Origin: Variovorax paradoxus
GTDB taxonomy: Bacteria; Pseudomonadota; Gammaproteobacteria; Burkholderiales; Burkholderiaceae_C
Direction: 5' to 3'
Assembly (NCBI RefSeq): GCF_030815975.1
Contig: NZ_JAUSXL010000002.1
Coordinates: forward strand, 1,612,001-1,676,000
Length of the DNA: 64,000 bases
In this document: positions 36,708 to 47,813 of the stretch, piece after piece
Layout: each line of letters begins with the position of its first letter
Numbering within the stretch: the stretch's first letter is position 1
Notes under the pieces: generated by a model
Told to the model about the DNA's origin: nothing
Database searches by the model: none
Seen by the model: the letters and a program-made list of their open reading frames with translations, nothing else
Made by a program: the position numbers and the translations under genes

Positions 36708-37012
36708 GCGTTGCTCCTGGAGGCGGCGGCCTGGCCTTCGGCGTCGGGCATGGCTTCGCCGATGCGCCACGTGGCATGGATGCGGTAGCTCACCGTGTCG
36801 CGCAGGACGTTGAACCAGCGGCCGCAGCCGCTCGCGTGGCGCCACTGCTCGTGGTGCACGCCCTTGGGGTTCTTGCGCATGAACACGTAGTCGCCCCATT
36901 CGGCATCGGTCAGCGACTCGCTGTTGGGCGGACGGACGATGCCGCCCTCGCCGCCGCAGCTGAACTCGGACTCGGCGCGCGGGCCGCACCAGGGGCAATC
37001 GATCTGCAGCAT
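36704..37012 (-). CDS. soxD: Sarcosine oxidase delta subunit
   Basis: Small zinc-binding subunit of 102 residues with the expected ligands CPWCG near the N-terminus (C6, C9) and HASGCGRWFN. Characteristic DYVFMRKNPKGVHHEQW. The length matches SoxD (~90-105). It lies between soxB and soxA, as in the usual order B-D-A-G. Confidence 0.95.
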   Translation of the reverse strand: MLQIDCPWCGPRAESEFSCGGEGGIVRPPNSESLTDAEWGDYVFMRKNPKGVHHEQWRHASGCGRWFNVLRDTVSYRIHATWRIGEAMPDAEGQAAASRSNA

Positions 37013-37049
37013 GGTGTGTCTTTCGAAAATGATCTGGAAGTGAAGGCGG

Positions 37050-38294
37050 TCAGTGGGCGACGGCGGCAGCGCCGTGCTCGTCGATCAGGTGGCCGTTGTA
37101 GAAGCGGTCGAGCGAGAAGGCTTCGTTGAGCGGGTGCGGCCGGTCCTGCGCCACCGTGTGCGCCATGGCCCAGCCCGAGCCCGGCGTCGCCTTGAAGCCG
37201 CCGGTGCCCCAGCCGCAGTTGATGTACAGGCCCTTCACCGGCGTGAGGCCGATGATCGGGCAGGCGTCCGGCGAGACGTCGACAATGCCGCCCCACTGCC
37301 GGTTCATGCGCACGCGCGAGAACAGCGGGAACAGCTCCACGATGGCCTGCAGCGTGCTTTCGATCACGTGGTAGCTGCCGCGCTGGCCATAGCCCGCGTA
37401 CTGGTCGATGCCGGCACCGATCACCAGGTCGCCCTTGTCCGACTGGCTGATGTAGGCGTGGATGGCGTTGCTCATCACCACCGTCGGGAAGATCGGCTTC
37501 AGCGGCTCGGAAACCAGCGCCTGCAGCGGATGGCTTTCCAGCGGCAGCCGGATGCCCGCCATCTCGGCCAGCACGCTGGAGTGGCCGGCCGCGACGATGG
37601 CCACCTTCTTGGCCTTGATGAAGCCGCGCGCCGTGTCCAGCCCCGTCACCGCACCGCCGTCGCGGCGGATGCCGTGCACCTCGCAGTTCTGCAGGATGTC
37701 CACGCCGTAGGAGTCGGCTGCGCGCGCGAAGCCCCACGCGACCGCATCGTGCCGCGCCACGCCGGCGCGCCGCTGCAGCGATGCGCCGAGCACCGGGTAG
37801 CGCGCGTTCAGGTTGATGAAGGGCAGCATCTCCTGGATCTGCTGCGGCGTCAGCACCTCGGCGTCGACGCCGTTCAGGCGGTTGGCGTTGACGCGGCGCT
37901 GGATGTCGCGCATGTCCTGCAGCGAATGGCCGAGGTTCATCACGCCGCGCTGGCTGAACATCACGTTGTAGTTGAGGTCCTGCGACAGGCCCTCCCACAG
38001 CTTCATCGACTTCTCGTACAGCTGGGTCGCTTCGTCCCAGAGGTAGTTGGAGCGCACGATGGTGGTGTTGCGCGCGGTGTTGCCGCCGCCCAGCCAGCCG
38101 CGCTCGACCACCGCCACGTTGCGCAGGCCGTGCTCCTTGGCCAGGTAGTACGCGGTGGCCAGCCCGTGGCCGCCCGCGCCCACCACGACGACGTCGTATT
38201 CGCGCTTGAGCTCCGGCGAGCGCCATTGCTTCTGCCAACCCTCGTGGTACGAGACCGAGTTGCGCAGCAGCGACCAGATCGAGAATTTCTGCAT
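37050..38294 (-). CDS. soxB: Sarcosine oxidase beta subunit
   Basis: Flavoprotein of 414 residues (DAO fold). FAD-binding [19 protein letters not shown] near residue 34 and C-terminal [19 protein letters not shown]. The N-terminus [18 protein letters not shown] is typical for SoxB. This subunit holds covalent FMN and FAD and oxidises sarcosine. The ATG at 38294 follows AGGAG by 6 nt; a GTG one codon earlier is less likely. Confidence 0.96.
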   Translation of the reverse strand: MQKFSIWSLLRNSVSYHEGWQKQWRSPELKREYDVVVVGAGGHGLATAYYLAKEHGLRNVAVVERGWLGGGNTARNTTIVRSNYLWDEATQLYEKSMKLWEGLSQDLNYNVMFSQRGVMNLGHSLQDMRDIQRRVNANRLNGVDAEVLTPQQIQEMLPFINLNARYPVLGASLQRRAGVARHDAVAWGFARAADSYGVDILQNCEVHGIRRDGGAVTGLDTARGFIKAKKVAIVAAGHSSVLAEMAGIRLPLESHPLQALVSEPLKPIFPTVVMSNAIHAYISQSDKGDLVIGAGIDQYAGYGQRGSYHVIESTLQAIVELFPLFSRVRMNRQWGGIVDVSPDACPIIGLTPVKGLYINCGWGTGGFKATPGSGWAMAHTVAQDRPHPLNEAFSLDRFYNGHLIDEHGAAAVAH

Positions 38295-38312
38295 CACTAT
38301 CTCCTGTTGGCT

Positions 38313-39692
<1,380 letters not shown>

Positions 39693-39702
39693 GGCGGGAT
39701 CC

Positions 39703-40962
39703 TCAGGCGTACACCGGGAAATCGCGCGTCAGCGTCGCCACCTGCGAGCGCGCCTCGGCCAGCGTGGCCGCATCCTGCGGACGGTCCAGCAGATCGGCGA
39801 TCAGGTGGCCCACCAGGCGCGCTTCGCGCTCCTTGAAGCCGCGCGTGGTCATCGCCGGCGAGCCGAGGCGCACGCCGCTGGTGACCATCGGCTTTTCCGG
39901 GTCGTTGGGAATCGCGTTCTTGTTGACGGTGATGTGCGCCTGGCCGAGCAAGGCTTCGGCCGCCTTGCCCGTCAGGCCCTTGGCGCGCAGGTCGACCAGC
40001 ATCAGGTGGCTTTCGGTGCGGCCGCTGACGATGCGCAGCCCGCGCTCGACCAGCGCCTCGGCGAGCGCCGCGGCGTTCTTCACGACTTGCTGCTGGTATT
40101 GCTTGAACTCCGGCGCCTGCGCCTCCTTGAACGCGACCGCCTTGGCAGCAATCACGTGCATCAGCGGGCCGCCCTGCAGGCCCGGGAACACGGCGCTGTT
40201 GATGGCCTTCTCGTGCTCCGGACGCATCAGGATGATGCCGCCGCGCGGCCCGCGCAGGCTCTTGTGCGTGGTGCTCGTGACGATGTCGGCGTGCGGAATC
40301 GGGTTGGGGTACTCCCCTGCGGCAATGAGCCCTGCGTAGTGCGCCATGTCGACCATCAGCAGGGCGCCGACATCCTTCGCGACGCGTGCGAAGCGTTCGA
40401 AGTCGATGCGAAGCGCATAGGCCGAGGCGCCGGCGATGATGACCTTCGGCCGGCTCTCGTGCGCCTTGCGCTCCATGGCGTCGTAGTCGATCTCCTCGCG
40501 CTCGTTCAGGCCGTAGCTCACCACGTTGAACCACTTGCCGCTCATGTTCAGCGCCATGCCGTGGCTGAGGTGCCCGCCTTCGGCGAGATTCATGCCCATG
40601 AAGGTGTCGCCGGGCTTCATGAGCGCCATGAACACCGCCTCGTTGGCCTGCGCGCCCGAATGCGGCTGCACGTTGGCGGCCCAGCCGTGCGTGTCCGCGC
40701 CGAACAGCTGCTTGACGCGCTCCAGTGCGAGCTGCTCGGCCAGGTCGACATACTCGCAGCCCCCGTAGTAGCGGCGGCCCGGATAGCCCTCGGCGTATTT
40801 GTTGGTGAGCTGCGTGCCCTGCGCCGCCATGACGGCCGGCGAGGCGTAGTTTTCGCTGGCGATCAGCTCGATGTGCTGCTCCTGGCGCTGGTGTTCCTGT
40901 TGCACGATCGCCCACAGATCGGGGTCGACGGTCTTGAGCGATTGCTTGCTGTAGCTGAACAT
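39703..40962 (-). CDS. glyA: Serine hydroxymethyltransferase
   Basis: PLP enzyme of 419 residues. Lysine motif [14 protein letters not shown], with [22 protein letters not shown] and [10 protein letters not shown]. It joins glycine with the methylene-THF released by sarcosine oxidase to form serine, which SdaA then deaminates. It is probably a catabolic copy next to a housekeeping glyA elsewhere (inference). First gene of the sox operon, under the promoter module at 41005-41068. Start ATG at 40962, with AGGA about 6 nt upstream. Confidence 0.95.
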   Translation of the reverse strand: MFSYSKQSLKTVDPDLWAIVQQEHQRQEQHIELIASENYASPAVMAAQGTQLTNKYAEGYPGRRYYGGCEYVDLAEQLALERVKQLFGADTHGWAANVQPHSGAQANEAVFMALMKPGDTFMGMNLAEGGHLSHGMALNMSGKWFNVVSYGLNEREEIDYDAMERKAHESRPKVIIAGASAYALRIDFERFARVAKDVGALLMVDMAHYAGLIAAGEYPNPIPHADIVTSTTHKSLRGPRGGIILMRPEHEKAINSAVFPGLQGGPLMHVIAAKAVAFKEAQAPEFKQYQQQVVKNAAALAEALVERGLRIVSGRTESHLMLVDLRAKGLTGKAAEALLGQAHITVNKNAIPNDPEKPMVTSGVRLGSPAMTTRGFKEREARLVGHLIADLLDRPQDAATLAEARSQVATLTRDFPVYA

Positions 40963-41004
40963 GGATGACGTCCTGGGTGATAGATGGGGATGGCGAAGTG
41001 GGCT

Positions 41005-41068
41005 CATCTTCGGCGCGCAGGGCCGCCGGTGCTGGTCTGCTTACGACACACAACATGCCATTTGCGAC
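41005..41068 (-). promoter_or_regulatory. Promoter module A (GlxA/AraC-type direct repeats) upstream of glyA
   Basis: 64 bp matching the block at 42115-42178 at 51 of 64 positions without gaps. On the minus strand it begins with GTCGCAAA (41068-41061) and, 21 bp on, GTCGTAAG (41047-41040), the head-to-tail two-turn spacing typical of AraC-family sites. The module ends 42 nt before the glyA start codon. Similarity and spacing are observed; regulation by the 42199 protein is inferred. Confidence 0.7.
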
Positions 41069-41074
41069 AGCCCT

Positions 41075-42073
41075 TCATGGCTGGATGTCGATCTTCGATT
41101 CGCGGATCACGCGGCTCCAGCGCACCGACTCGGAGGCCTGGAAGGAACGCAGCCTGTCCGCGGGCAGGGGCATCGGTTCGCCGCCCTGGGTCTCCAGCCA
41201 GGCCACCATGTCCTGCTGCGTCGCCGCCTTCGAGAACCAGTCGCCGAGCTTCTTCTGGACCTCGGGCGCAGTGCCCCTGGGAGCGACCAGCCCGAACCAT
41301 TGCTGGACGACCACATCCGCATAGCCCAGCTCGGCTGTCGTCGGCACGTCGGGCAGCACGCGGCTGCGGCTCGGGCCGGCCAGCGCCAGCACCTTGAGCT
41401 TGCCGGTCTTGCGGTTCTGTTCGGCCGCGGCTTGCGGCAGGATCATCATGTCGACGGTGCCCGCCAGCAACGCCTGAAGGCCCGGCGCCGCGCCCTGGAA
41501 CGGGACGTGCATCAACTGGATGCCTGCCGTGGTGCTGAAGGCTTCGCTGCCCAGGTGGGCCAGGCTGCCGTTGCCCCAGGTGGCATAGGTGTAGCGGCGC
41601 GGGCTCGCCTTGGCCAGCGCCACGAATTCGGCCAGGGTGTTCGCCGGCACGTGGGCGCCGATGGCAAGGGCGTACGAAAACTTCGCCAGGCCCGTGATTT
41701 CCACGAAGTCCCGGGTGCCGTAGTTCAGCCGGGAGTAGTAGATGGGGTTGATGGCATGCGTATCGGACGACGAGACCAGCAGGGTGTAGCCGTCTGCGGG
41801 CGCCTTGCTGACGGCGTATGAACCGATCGCGCCGCTGGCCCCCACCTTGTTCTCGACGATGAACGCCTGCCCTGCGTCGCGCGAAACGGTTTCCAGGATC
41901 TTGCGGGCGGTCGCGTCGGTGATGGCGCCGGCCGGCCACGGCACCACGACCTTCACCGAGTGGTTGGGATAGTCCTGGGCCTGCGCGCCTATCGCCGCAG
42001 CGAGCACGGCGCCCACGGCAGCGGGTCTTGCCTTGGCGGCCAGGCTGGGCATTGCACGGATGATGAAAAGCAT
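41075..42073 (-). CDS. Bug family tripartite tricarboxylate transporter receptor protein
   Basis: Periplasmic binding protein of 332 residues (Bug/TctC family). Signal peptide ends near GAQAQD. The family pattern includes VKVVVPWPAGAITDATARKI, VENKVGASGAIGS and MHVPFQGAAPGLQALLAGTVDMMI. No tctAB membrane genes are nearby, which is common for orphan Bug proteins in Betaproteobacteria. The ligand is unknown; control by a copy of the promoter module shared with glyA suggests a compound linked to sarcosine/glycine metabolism. Confidence 0.88.
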   Translation of the reverse strand: MLFIIRAMPSLAAKARPAAVGAVLAAAIGAQAQDYPNHSVKVVVPWPAGAITDATARKILETVSRDAGQAFIVENKVGASGAIGSYAVSKAPADGYTLLVSSSDTHAINPIYYSRLNYGTRDFVEITGLAKFSYALAIGAHVPANTLAEFVALAKASPRRYTYATWGNGSLAHLGSEAFSTTAGIQLMHVPFQGAAPGLQALLAGTVDMMILPQAAAEQNRKTGKLKVLALAGPSRSRVLPDVPTTAELGYADVVVQQWFGLVAPRGTAPEVQKKLGDWFSKAATQQDMVAWLETQGGEPMPLPADRLRSFQASESVRWSRVIRESKIDIQP

Positions 42074-42114
42074 GGGGTTTCCTGTCGCTTGGTGATGTGT
42101 CGGATGCGGCTTTT

Positions 42115-42178
42115 CATCTTCGGCGTGCAGGGCCGCGGGCGCCGATCGGTTTGCGACGCGCAACTTGCGCTTTGCGAC
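42115..42178 (-). promoter_or_regulatory. Promoter module B upstream of the Bug receptor and regulator genes
   Basis: Second copy of the 64-bp module. Minus-strand half-sites GTCGCAAA at 42178-42171 and 42157-42150 are 21 bp apart, with a GCGCAA-G-TTGCGC palindrome between them. It ends 41 nt before the Bug gene start, on the same strand and at almost the same distance as copy A is from glyA. The distal half-site is 20 bp from the ATG of the divergent regulator, so autoregulation is possible. Confidence 0.7.
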
Positions 42179-42198
42179 ATAGCCGCTAGCATCCCGCG

Positions 42199-43194
42199 AT
42201 GAAATCCCAGCCCCGGGAAAAGGTCGACTGCAAGCTTCGCGTCGCATTCCTCCTAACCCCAAGCTTCACGCTCACGGCCTTCGCCGGCTTCGTCGACGCA
42301 CTGCGGCTCGCCGCCGATGAGGGCGACCGGAGCCGCCCGCTCCTGGCCCGCTGGGCCGTGCTGGATGCGAGCGGCGGACCTGTGCTCTCCAGTTGCGGGG
42401 CGAGCGTGGCGCCCAATGCGCCGCTCGATTCGCCGCAGGGCTACGACTACCTCGTGGTGGTTGGCGGACTGCTGCACGGCGGCCAGCGGGTGCCCGCGCG
42501 CCTCACCGCGTTTTTGCGGCAAGCGGCGGCAGCGGGCGTCAAGCTCGTGGGGCTGTGCACCGGCTCCTTCGTGCTGGCGCGCGCCGGACTGCTGGACGGG
42601 CACGTCGCCTGCGTCAGCTGGTTCCACCGCGAAGAGTTCACCGCTGAATTCCCAGAGTGCCGCATCGTGTCGAACCAGATGTTCGTGGTCGACCGCGACC
42701 GGCTCACCTGCGCGGGCGGCACCAGCGTCGTCCATCTTGCGGCGCACGTCATCGAGCGCACCATCGGCCGCGCCAGCGCGGTGAAGGCGCTGCGCATCAT
42801 GATCGAGGAACAGCCGCTGCCCTCGCGCACCCTGCAGCCGGAGCAGGTGCTGTCGGTTCGCTCCACCGACACGGTGGTGCACAAGGCCATGCTGCTGCTG
42901 GAGCAGCAGCTGCACACGCCGGCCACGATCGAGAAGCTCTGCAAACCCCTGGGCATCGGCCGCCGCCAGCTCGAACGGCGCTTCCAGCAGGACGTGGGCC
43001 TCAGCCCCGCCGAATACCGGCAGCAGCTGCGCCTGGAGCGGGCGCGCTGGCTGCTGCAGAACACCGACCTCGAGGTGACCGAGGTGGCGCTGGAATGCGG
43101 CTTCCAGGACGGCGCGAGCTTCGCGCGCGTCGTGCGCAAGGCGCTCGGAAGCAGCCCGCGCGAAGTGCGCCAGGCGGCGCGCACGGACCGGTAG
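42199..43194 (+). CDS. GlxA/AraC-family transcriptional regulator (candidate regulator of the sarcosine operon)
   Basis: Protein of 331 residues. N-terminal DJ-1/PfpI-like domain (residues ~12-190, including GLCTGSFVLARAGLLDG) and a C-terminal AraC DNA-binding domain (residues ~225-325: IEKLCKPLGIGRRQLERRF and EVALECGFQDGASFARVVR). Relatives in Pseudomonas control choline, betaine, sarcosine (SouR) or carnitine use. It is divergent from the Bug gene and close to the glyA-sox operon; both have matching 21-bp-spaced half-sites upstream. Confidence 0.85.
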   Translation: MKSQPREKVDCKLRVAFLLTPSFTLTAFAGFVDALRLAADEGDRSRPLLARWAVLDASGGPVLSSCGASVAPNAPLDSPQGYDYLVVVGGLLHGGQRVPARLTAFLRQAAAAGVKLVGLCTGSFVLARAGLLDGHVACVSWFHREEFTAEFPECRIVSNQMFVVDRDRLTCAGGTSVVHLAAHVIERTIGRASAVKALRIMIEEQPLPSRTLQPEQVLSVRSTDTVVHKAMLLLEQQLHTPATIEKLCKPLGIGRRQLERRFQQDVGLSPAEYRQQLRLERARWLLQNTDLEVTEVALECGFQDGASFARVVRKALGSSPREVRQAARTDR

Positions 43195-43324
43195 CCGAAG
43201 CCAGGCCGCTGCGGGCGGCCGTGTACTGAAAACTTCTGCTGGTAGATGCGCCGCTTGCGCACGGCCGCGGCGCTGCACAGAATCGGACGCCCGTTCGAAC
43301 AAAACAACACGCAGGAGCCACGCC

Positions 43325-44911
43325 TTGAAAAAGCCGCAACGACAACTCCACATTCCGCTGCACAAGATTGCGGCACTCGGCGGCGCGACGCTGCTGCTGG
43401 CGGCCTGCGGCGGCGGTGGTGGAGGGGGCGGCGGCATCGGCGTCGGCTTTCCGCCGCCGGCCGGCGACACCGGCCGCGGCTCGGTCGTCACGGACCCGCC
43501 CGAGCAGACCGCGAAGCTGTCGGCCGAACAGTTCAGGACCAACCTCCAGGCGACCGACCAGGGCAAGGCCTTGCTGCAGGTGGCCGGCACGCCCAAGTGC
43601 GGGGTCGAAGTGCGCTACCTCGAATACCGCACCATCGGCGGCAAGAACGAAGCCACCAACGCGACCGCTGCGGTCATGGTTCCCTCGGGCGCCGACGTGG
43701 CCTGCAATGGGCCGCGGCCGGTGGTGCTGTATGCGCACGGCACCACTGCCGCGCGCAACTACAACCTTGCCAGATGGACCGACTCCACCCAGCCGGCCAC
43801 CGGCGAAGGCCTGACGATCGCCGCCATGTTCGCGGCGCAGGGCTACATCGTGGTGGCGCCCAACTACGCGGGCTACGACAAGTCGACGCTGGCCTACCAC
43901 CCGTACCTCAACGGCGACCAGCAGGGCAAGGACATGGTCGATGCGCTGACCGCGGCGCGCAAGACCTTCGCGGGCATCAGCGCCAACGACGCGGGCTCGC
44001 TGCTGATCACCGGCTATTCGCAGGGCGGCTACGTGGCGCTGGCGGCGCACCGCGAGATGCAGGCCACGGGCCGGGCGGTGACGGCGTCGGCGCCGCTCTC
44101 TGCCCCTTCGGCCATCGGCCTGCTGGCGGACTACACCTTCATGGGCTGGCCGGCGCTCGGCAGCACGCTGTTCGTGCCGCTGCTCTCGGCCAGCTGGCAG
44201 CAGCAGTTCGGCGATGTCTACGGCAGCACCGGCGACATCTACGAGTCGCAGTACGCCACGGGCATCGACACCCTGCTGCCGAGCCTGACGCCCATCGCCA
44301 CCCTTTATGCCAACGGCAAGCTGCCGCAGCTCGCGCTCTTTCCCGCCGGTGCGACGCCGGGCCCGGTGAGCCCGGAACTGGCGATCTTCTACGGCGCCAA
44401 CAACCTGATCCGCCAGAGCTATCTGACGCAGGCGGCCGGCGACATCCAGGCGAATCCCTGCCCCGGCAATGCGCTGCCCGCCACGGCCGCCTCGCTAAGC
44501 ACGACCTCGCCGCTGGACTGCCGGCCGGCCGTGGGCTTTCGCAGGGCGGCGCGCGCCAACGACCTGCGCAACTGGCTGCCGACGCGGCCGGTGCTCATGT
44601 GCGGCGGCGCCAACGATCCGACCGTGAACTTCCTGAGCACCCGCGCCACCGCCGGCTACTTCCGCGCCCGCGGCATGCCCGCCGCCGCGCTGACGGTGCT
44701 CGACCTCGAAGATACGGCCACCACCGACTCGTACTCCGCCGCACGCGCCGGCTTCGCCCAGGCCAAGAGCACCCTCGCGCAGAACACCCCCGGCAGCGAC
44801 GCCGACAAGCGGCAGGCCGTCACCCTGGCCTACCACGGCAACCTGGTGCCCCCGTTCTGCCTGGCCTCCGCCCGAGGCTTCTTCCAGGGCGTGCTGGCCG
44901 CCGGCGGCTAG
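43325..44911 (+). CDS. Lipoprotein alpha/beta-hydrolase (esterase/lipase-like)
   Basis: Protein of 528 residues. The lipoprotein signal ends in LLAAC (lipobox), followed directly by a run of nine glycines that probably acts as a flexible tether. The mature domain has an alpha/beta-hydrolase fold with nucleophile motif GYSQGG (Ser at ~232) and YAHGTTA for the oxyanion region. Substrate unknown; bacterial secretory lipases have a similar layout. The start is a TTG at 43325, chosen because AGGAG lies 7 nt upstream and the signal peptide starts there. Confidence 0.82.
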   Translation: MKKPQRQLHIPLHKIAALGGATLLLAACGGGGGGGGGIGVGFPPPAGDTGRGSVVTDPPEQTAKLSAEQFRTNLQATDQGKALLQVAGTPKCGVEVRYLEYRTIGGKNEATNATAAVMVPSGADVACNGPRPVVLYAHGTTAARNYNLARWTDSTQPATGEGLTIAAMFAAQGYIVVAPNYAGYDKSTLAYHPYLNGDQQGKDMVDALTAARKTFAGISANDAGSLLITGYSQGGYVALAAHREMQATGRAVTASAPLSAPSAIGLLADYTFMGWPALGSTLFVPLLSASWQQQFGDVYGSTGDIYESQYATGIDTLLPSLTPIATLYANGKLPQLALFPAGATPGPVSPELAIFYGANNLIRQSYLTQAAGDIQANPCPGNALPATAASLSTTSPLDCRPAVGFRRAARANDLRNWLPTRPVLMCGGANDPTVNFLSTRATAGYFRARGMPAAALTVLDLEDTATTDSYSAARAGFAQAKSTLAQNTPGSDADKRQAVTLAYHGNLVPPFCLASARGFFQGVLAAGG

Positions 44912-44943
44912 CAGTTAGCCAAGGCCTCGAAGGTCTTATTCCA

Positions 44944-45040
44944 GAAACACCGCGGAACCGGCTTTGCCGGGCCGCAGGTGTTGCCCCCTGCAAGGGGGAG
45001 GGAGAAGCGACACGAAGTGCGCGAAGCCTGGGGGTTAGCC
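44944..45040 (-). repeat. Structured ~95-bp intergenic repeat (copy 4)
   Basis: Almost identical to the copy at 6738. The TAA stop of tsaC lies in its conserved edge. It carries the CCCCCTTGCAGGGGG and CCGGCAAAGCCGG hairpins within AACACC/GGTGTT arms. It separates the convergent lipoprotein hydrolase and tsaC genes. Confidence 0.85.
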
Positions 45041-46036
45041 CATGGACGCTCGGTGCAGGCGGTCGCGCACGCCTTCCCATTCGGGCATGTCGGGCGGCGT
45101 CTCGACCCAGATCAGCTTGACGCCCTCGGCATCGAACTCGCGCAGCACCGCGAACAGCTGGTGCGCGCTGGCCGCCGCATCGTCCGGCATGCGCCGCTGC
45201 AGCACGCGCCGGGAGTGGCTGCGCACCTCGGTGCGCGTCCACACCGCGATGTGGGCCGCGCCCGGGCCGAGCACGTCGAGGCCGGCCTGGATGGCCTTGG
45301 CATCCATCAGCCGCAGCTTGGCGTCCGGCGCGTAGTGCGCTTCCAGCGTGCCGGAGGCGCGCGGATCGGGCGTCTCGAGCACCTCGCGGCTGCTCAGGCG
45401 CTCGCCCGCGGCGGCCTCGATCTGGGCGCGCGTGATCAGGCCCGGGCGCAGCAGCACGGGCGCGCCGCGGCTGCAGTCGACGATGGTCGACTCGATGCCC
45501 ACCTCGCAGGCGCCGCCGTCGATCACCGCCAGCGTATCGCCGAATTCGTCATGCACATGCTGCGCGGTGGTGGGGCTGACGCGGCCGAAGCGGTTGGCGC
45601 TCGGGCCCGCAAGCCCCGGCACGCCCTGCTCGGCGCAGGCCGCGAGCAGGGCCTGCGCGACCGGATGCGAGGGGCAGCGCAGGCCGATGGTGTCCTGCCC
45701 GCCGGCAGCCGCGGCCGCCACGCCGGGCTGGCGCGTGACGATCAGCGTCAGCGGACCGGGCCAGAAGGCCTGCACCAGCTTCTGCGCGAAGGGCGGCAGC
45801 GGCTGCGCGAAGCGCGACAGCGCCTCGGTGCCCTTGATGCCGGCCGCCACGTGGACGATCAGCGGATGGTCGGCCGGCCGGCCCTTGGCCTTGAAGATGC
45901 CGGCCACCGCCATGTCGCTGGTGGCGTCGGCGCCCAGCCCATAGACGGTCTCGGTCGGGAATGCGACCAGCCCGCCCGAGCGCAGCACGCGCACGGCCTC
46001 GGCAATAGCTTCCGGGGATTGGCCGTCGAGGATCAT
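45035..46036 (-). CDS. tsaC: L-threonylcarbamoyladenylate synthase (Sua5 type)
   Basis: Protein of 333 residues: a YrdC/TsaC domain (FPTETVYGLGADA, KAKGRPADHPLIVH, GPSANRFGRVSPTTA) followed by a Sua5 C-terminal domain (residues ~215-333), so the long form. It makes threonylcarbamoyl-AMP for t6A in tRNA, the pathway shared with TsaB at 8135. The ATG overlaps the end of purK by 4 bp, so it is transcribed with purE-purK. Confidence 0.94.
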   Translation of the reverse strand: MILDGQSPEAIAEAVRVLRSGGLVAFPTETVYGLGADATSDMAVAGIFKAKGRPADHPLIVHVAAGIKGTEALSRFAQPLPPFAQKLVQAFWPGPLTLIVTRQPGVAAAAAGGQDTIGLRCPSHPVAQALLAACAEQGVPGLAGPSANRFGRVSPTTAQHVHDEFGDTLAVIDGGACEVGIESTIVDCSRGAPVLLRPGLITRAQIEAAAGERLSSREVLETPDPRASGTLEAHYAPDAKLRLMDAKAIQAGLDVLGPGAAHIAVWTRTEVRSHSRRVLQRRMPDDAAASAHQLFAVLREFDAEGVKLIWVETPPDMPEWEGVRDRLHRASMG

Positions 46037-47232
46037 GCGAAGTCGGCCGCCGACAGCGCCGGCAGGCCGAGCAGCGTGGCGGCCTGGGAGGCCGCGGCGC
46101 GCACGTTTTCCAGCGTGGCGCCGGTGAGCGTCAGGTGCCCCATCTTGCGGCCGGGGCGCGGTTCGATCTTGCCGTAGAGATGCAGGTGCACGCCGGGCAG
46201 CGCGAGCACTTCGCTCCAGCGCGGCGCCACCGGCTTGCCGCCGCCCGCGGTGAACCACAGGTCGCCCAGCAGGTTCAGCATGATCGCCGGGCTGTGCTGG
46301 CGTGGCGCGGCCAGCGGCAGGCCCGCGAGGGTGCGCACCTGCAGCTCGAACTGCGACACATCGCAGGCTTCCATGGTGTAGTGGCCGCTGTTGTGCGGCC
46401 GGGGCGCCATTTCGTTCACCACCAGCGAGCCGTCGGCCAGCGCGAAGAACTCGACGCACAGCACGCCCACGTAGTCCAGCCCGTTCGCAATGCTCTTCGC
46501 GGAGTTGATGGCCGCCTGCGCCACGGTCTTGGGCATGTTCTGCGCATGCACCTCGGTCACGGCCAGGATGCCGTCGCGGTGCAGGTTGCGCTGGGGCGGA
46601 AAGTGCACCAGCTGCCCGTCGCGGCCGCGCGCGACGATCACCGAGCATTCGAATTCGAGCGGCAGCAGCTTTTCGAGCACGCAGGGCACGCAGCCCGCGG
46701 CCTGCCAGGCGTCGACCAGTTCGGCGCGCGTGGACACGCGCTGCTGGCCCTTGCCGTCGTAGCCCAGGCGCGCGGTCTTGAGGATCCCGGGCAGCAGCGC
46801 GTCTGGGGCGGCGGCGAGCTGGGCCGCGGTCTCGATGACCGCATAGGGCGCGCAGGCCACGCCGCAGCGCGTGAAATGGGCCTTTTCGGCGATGCGGTCC
46901 TGCGCGATGGCGATGGCGCCTGCATCGGGGGCCACGGGCCGGGCCACCGACAGCTTCTCCAGCGAGGGCGCCGGCACGTTCTCGAACTCGGTCGTGACCG
47001 CATCGGCCAGGCCCGCGAGCCGCGCCAGGCCGTCGACGTCGGCGTAGTCGGTGTGGATGTGGTGGTGGCTCACGCGGCCGGCCGGGCTGTCGGCGTCGGG
47101 GTCGAGCACGGCCGTGAAATAGCCCATGCGCTGGGCGGCGTGGGCGAACATGCGGCCCAGCTGGCCGCCGCCGAGCACGCCGAGCGTGGCGCCGGGAAGA
47201 ATGGGCAGGCCGTTGTTGTGATTGCTGTTCAC
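46033..47232 (-). CDS. purK: N5-carboxyaminoimidazole ribonucleotide synthase
   Basis: ATP-grasp enzyme of 399 residues for purine synthesis (AIR + bicarbonate + ATP to N5-CAIR). [21 protein letters not shown] at the start, EFENVP, and [14 protein letters not shown] near residue 275. The GTG start overlaps the purE stop as GTGA, so translation is coupled. Order purE-purK-tsaC is common in Burkholderiales. Confidence 0.97.
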   Translation of the reverse strand: MNSNHNNGLPILPGATLGVLGGGQLGRMFAHAAQRMGYFTAVLDPDADSPAGRVSHHHIHTDYADVDGLARLAGLADAVTTEFENVPAPSLEKLSVARPVAPDAGAIAIAQDRIAEKAHFTRCGVACAPYAVIETAAQLAAAPDALLPGILKTARLGYDGKGQQRVSTRAELVDAWQAAGCVPCVLEKLLPLEFECSVIVARGRDGQLVHFPPQRNLHRDGILAVTEVHAQNMPKTVAQAAINSAKSIANGLDYVGVLCVEFFALADGSLVVNEMAPRPHNSGHYTMEACDVSQFELQVRTLAGLPLAAPRQHSPAIMLNLLGDLWFTAGGGKPVAPRWSEVLALPGVHLHLYGKIEPRPGRKMGHLTLTGATLENVRAAASQAATLLGLPALSAADFA

Positions 47233-47777
47233 AGCGCACCCCCGCCCTGCGGCGAGAACGGCGATACGGAGCCGGCATCCGCCACCGGCGGCGGCAGGGC
47301 CATGGCCTCGGCCGCGGCGGTTTGCGCGGCGCGGAAGGCATCGAGCCGGGCCCGCAGCGCCGGATCGCTCACCGCCAGCATGGCCACCGCGAACAGCGCC
47401 GCATTGGCCGCTCCCGCATTGCCGATGGCAAAGGTGGCCACCGGCACGCCCTTGGGCATCTGCACGATGCTGTAGAGCGAATCCACGCCCTGCAGGTGGC
47501 GGCTGGCCACCGGCACGCCGAGCACCGGCACCGTGGTCTTGGCAGCCAGCATGCCCGGCAGGTGGGCGGCGCCGCCCGCGCCCGCGATGATCGCGGCGAG
47601 CCCGCGCCCGGCGGCGCTTTCGGCATATGCGAAGAGCGCATCGGGCATGCGGTGGGCCGAGACCACCTTCGCTTCGTGCTGGATCCCGAATTGCTGGAGA
47701 ATCTCGACCGCGTGGCGCATCGTCTCCCAATCGGAGTTCGAGCCCATCACTACACCGACCTGAATGGTTTCGTTCAT
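47229..47777 (-). CDS. purE: N5-carboxyaminoimidazole ribonucleotide mutase
   Basis: Protein of 182 residues. PurE motifs [17 protein letters not shown] and [11 protein letters not shown] are complete. It converts N5-CAIR to CAIR. The C-terminal ~20 residues are an Ala/Pro-rich tail beyond the usual ~160. It is divergent from cnoX, with only 36 bp between the two start codons. Confidence 0.97.
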   Translation of the reverse strand: MNETIQVGVVMGSNSDWETMRHAVEILQQFGIQHEAKVVSAHRMPDALFAYAESAAGRGLAAIIAGAGGAAHLPGMLAAKTTVPVLGVPVASRHLQGVDSLYSIVQMPKGVPVATFAIGNAGAANAALFAVAMLAVSDPALRARLDAFRAAQTAAAEAMALPPPVADAGSVSPFSPQGGGAL

Positions 47778-47813
47778 GGTTCCAATTTTACGTTTCACCC
47801 CCAGTTGTTCCCG

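Noticed and set aside
33417..36788. 1123-codon plus-strand open frame over soxA
   Set aside because: Translation is low-complexity and domain-free, directly antisense to the well-supported sarcosine oxidase alpha gene.
40963..41004. Possible glycine riboswitch upstream of glyA
   Set aside because: The leader is only ~40 nt beyond the promoter module, too short, and no aptamer-like structure was visible.
41005..41056. Short conserved peptide (AEDE-containing) encoded by both promoter modules
   Set aside because: The similarity is explained by the DNA duplication; the frames relative to the genes differ between the copies and no ribosome site fits both.
43205..43221. GGCCGC/GCGGCC hairpin after the GlxA-type regulator gene
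   Set aside because: Imperfect and without a T-run; such GC palindromes are expected by chance in this composition.
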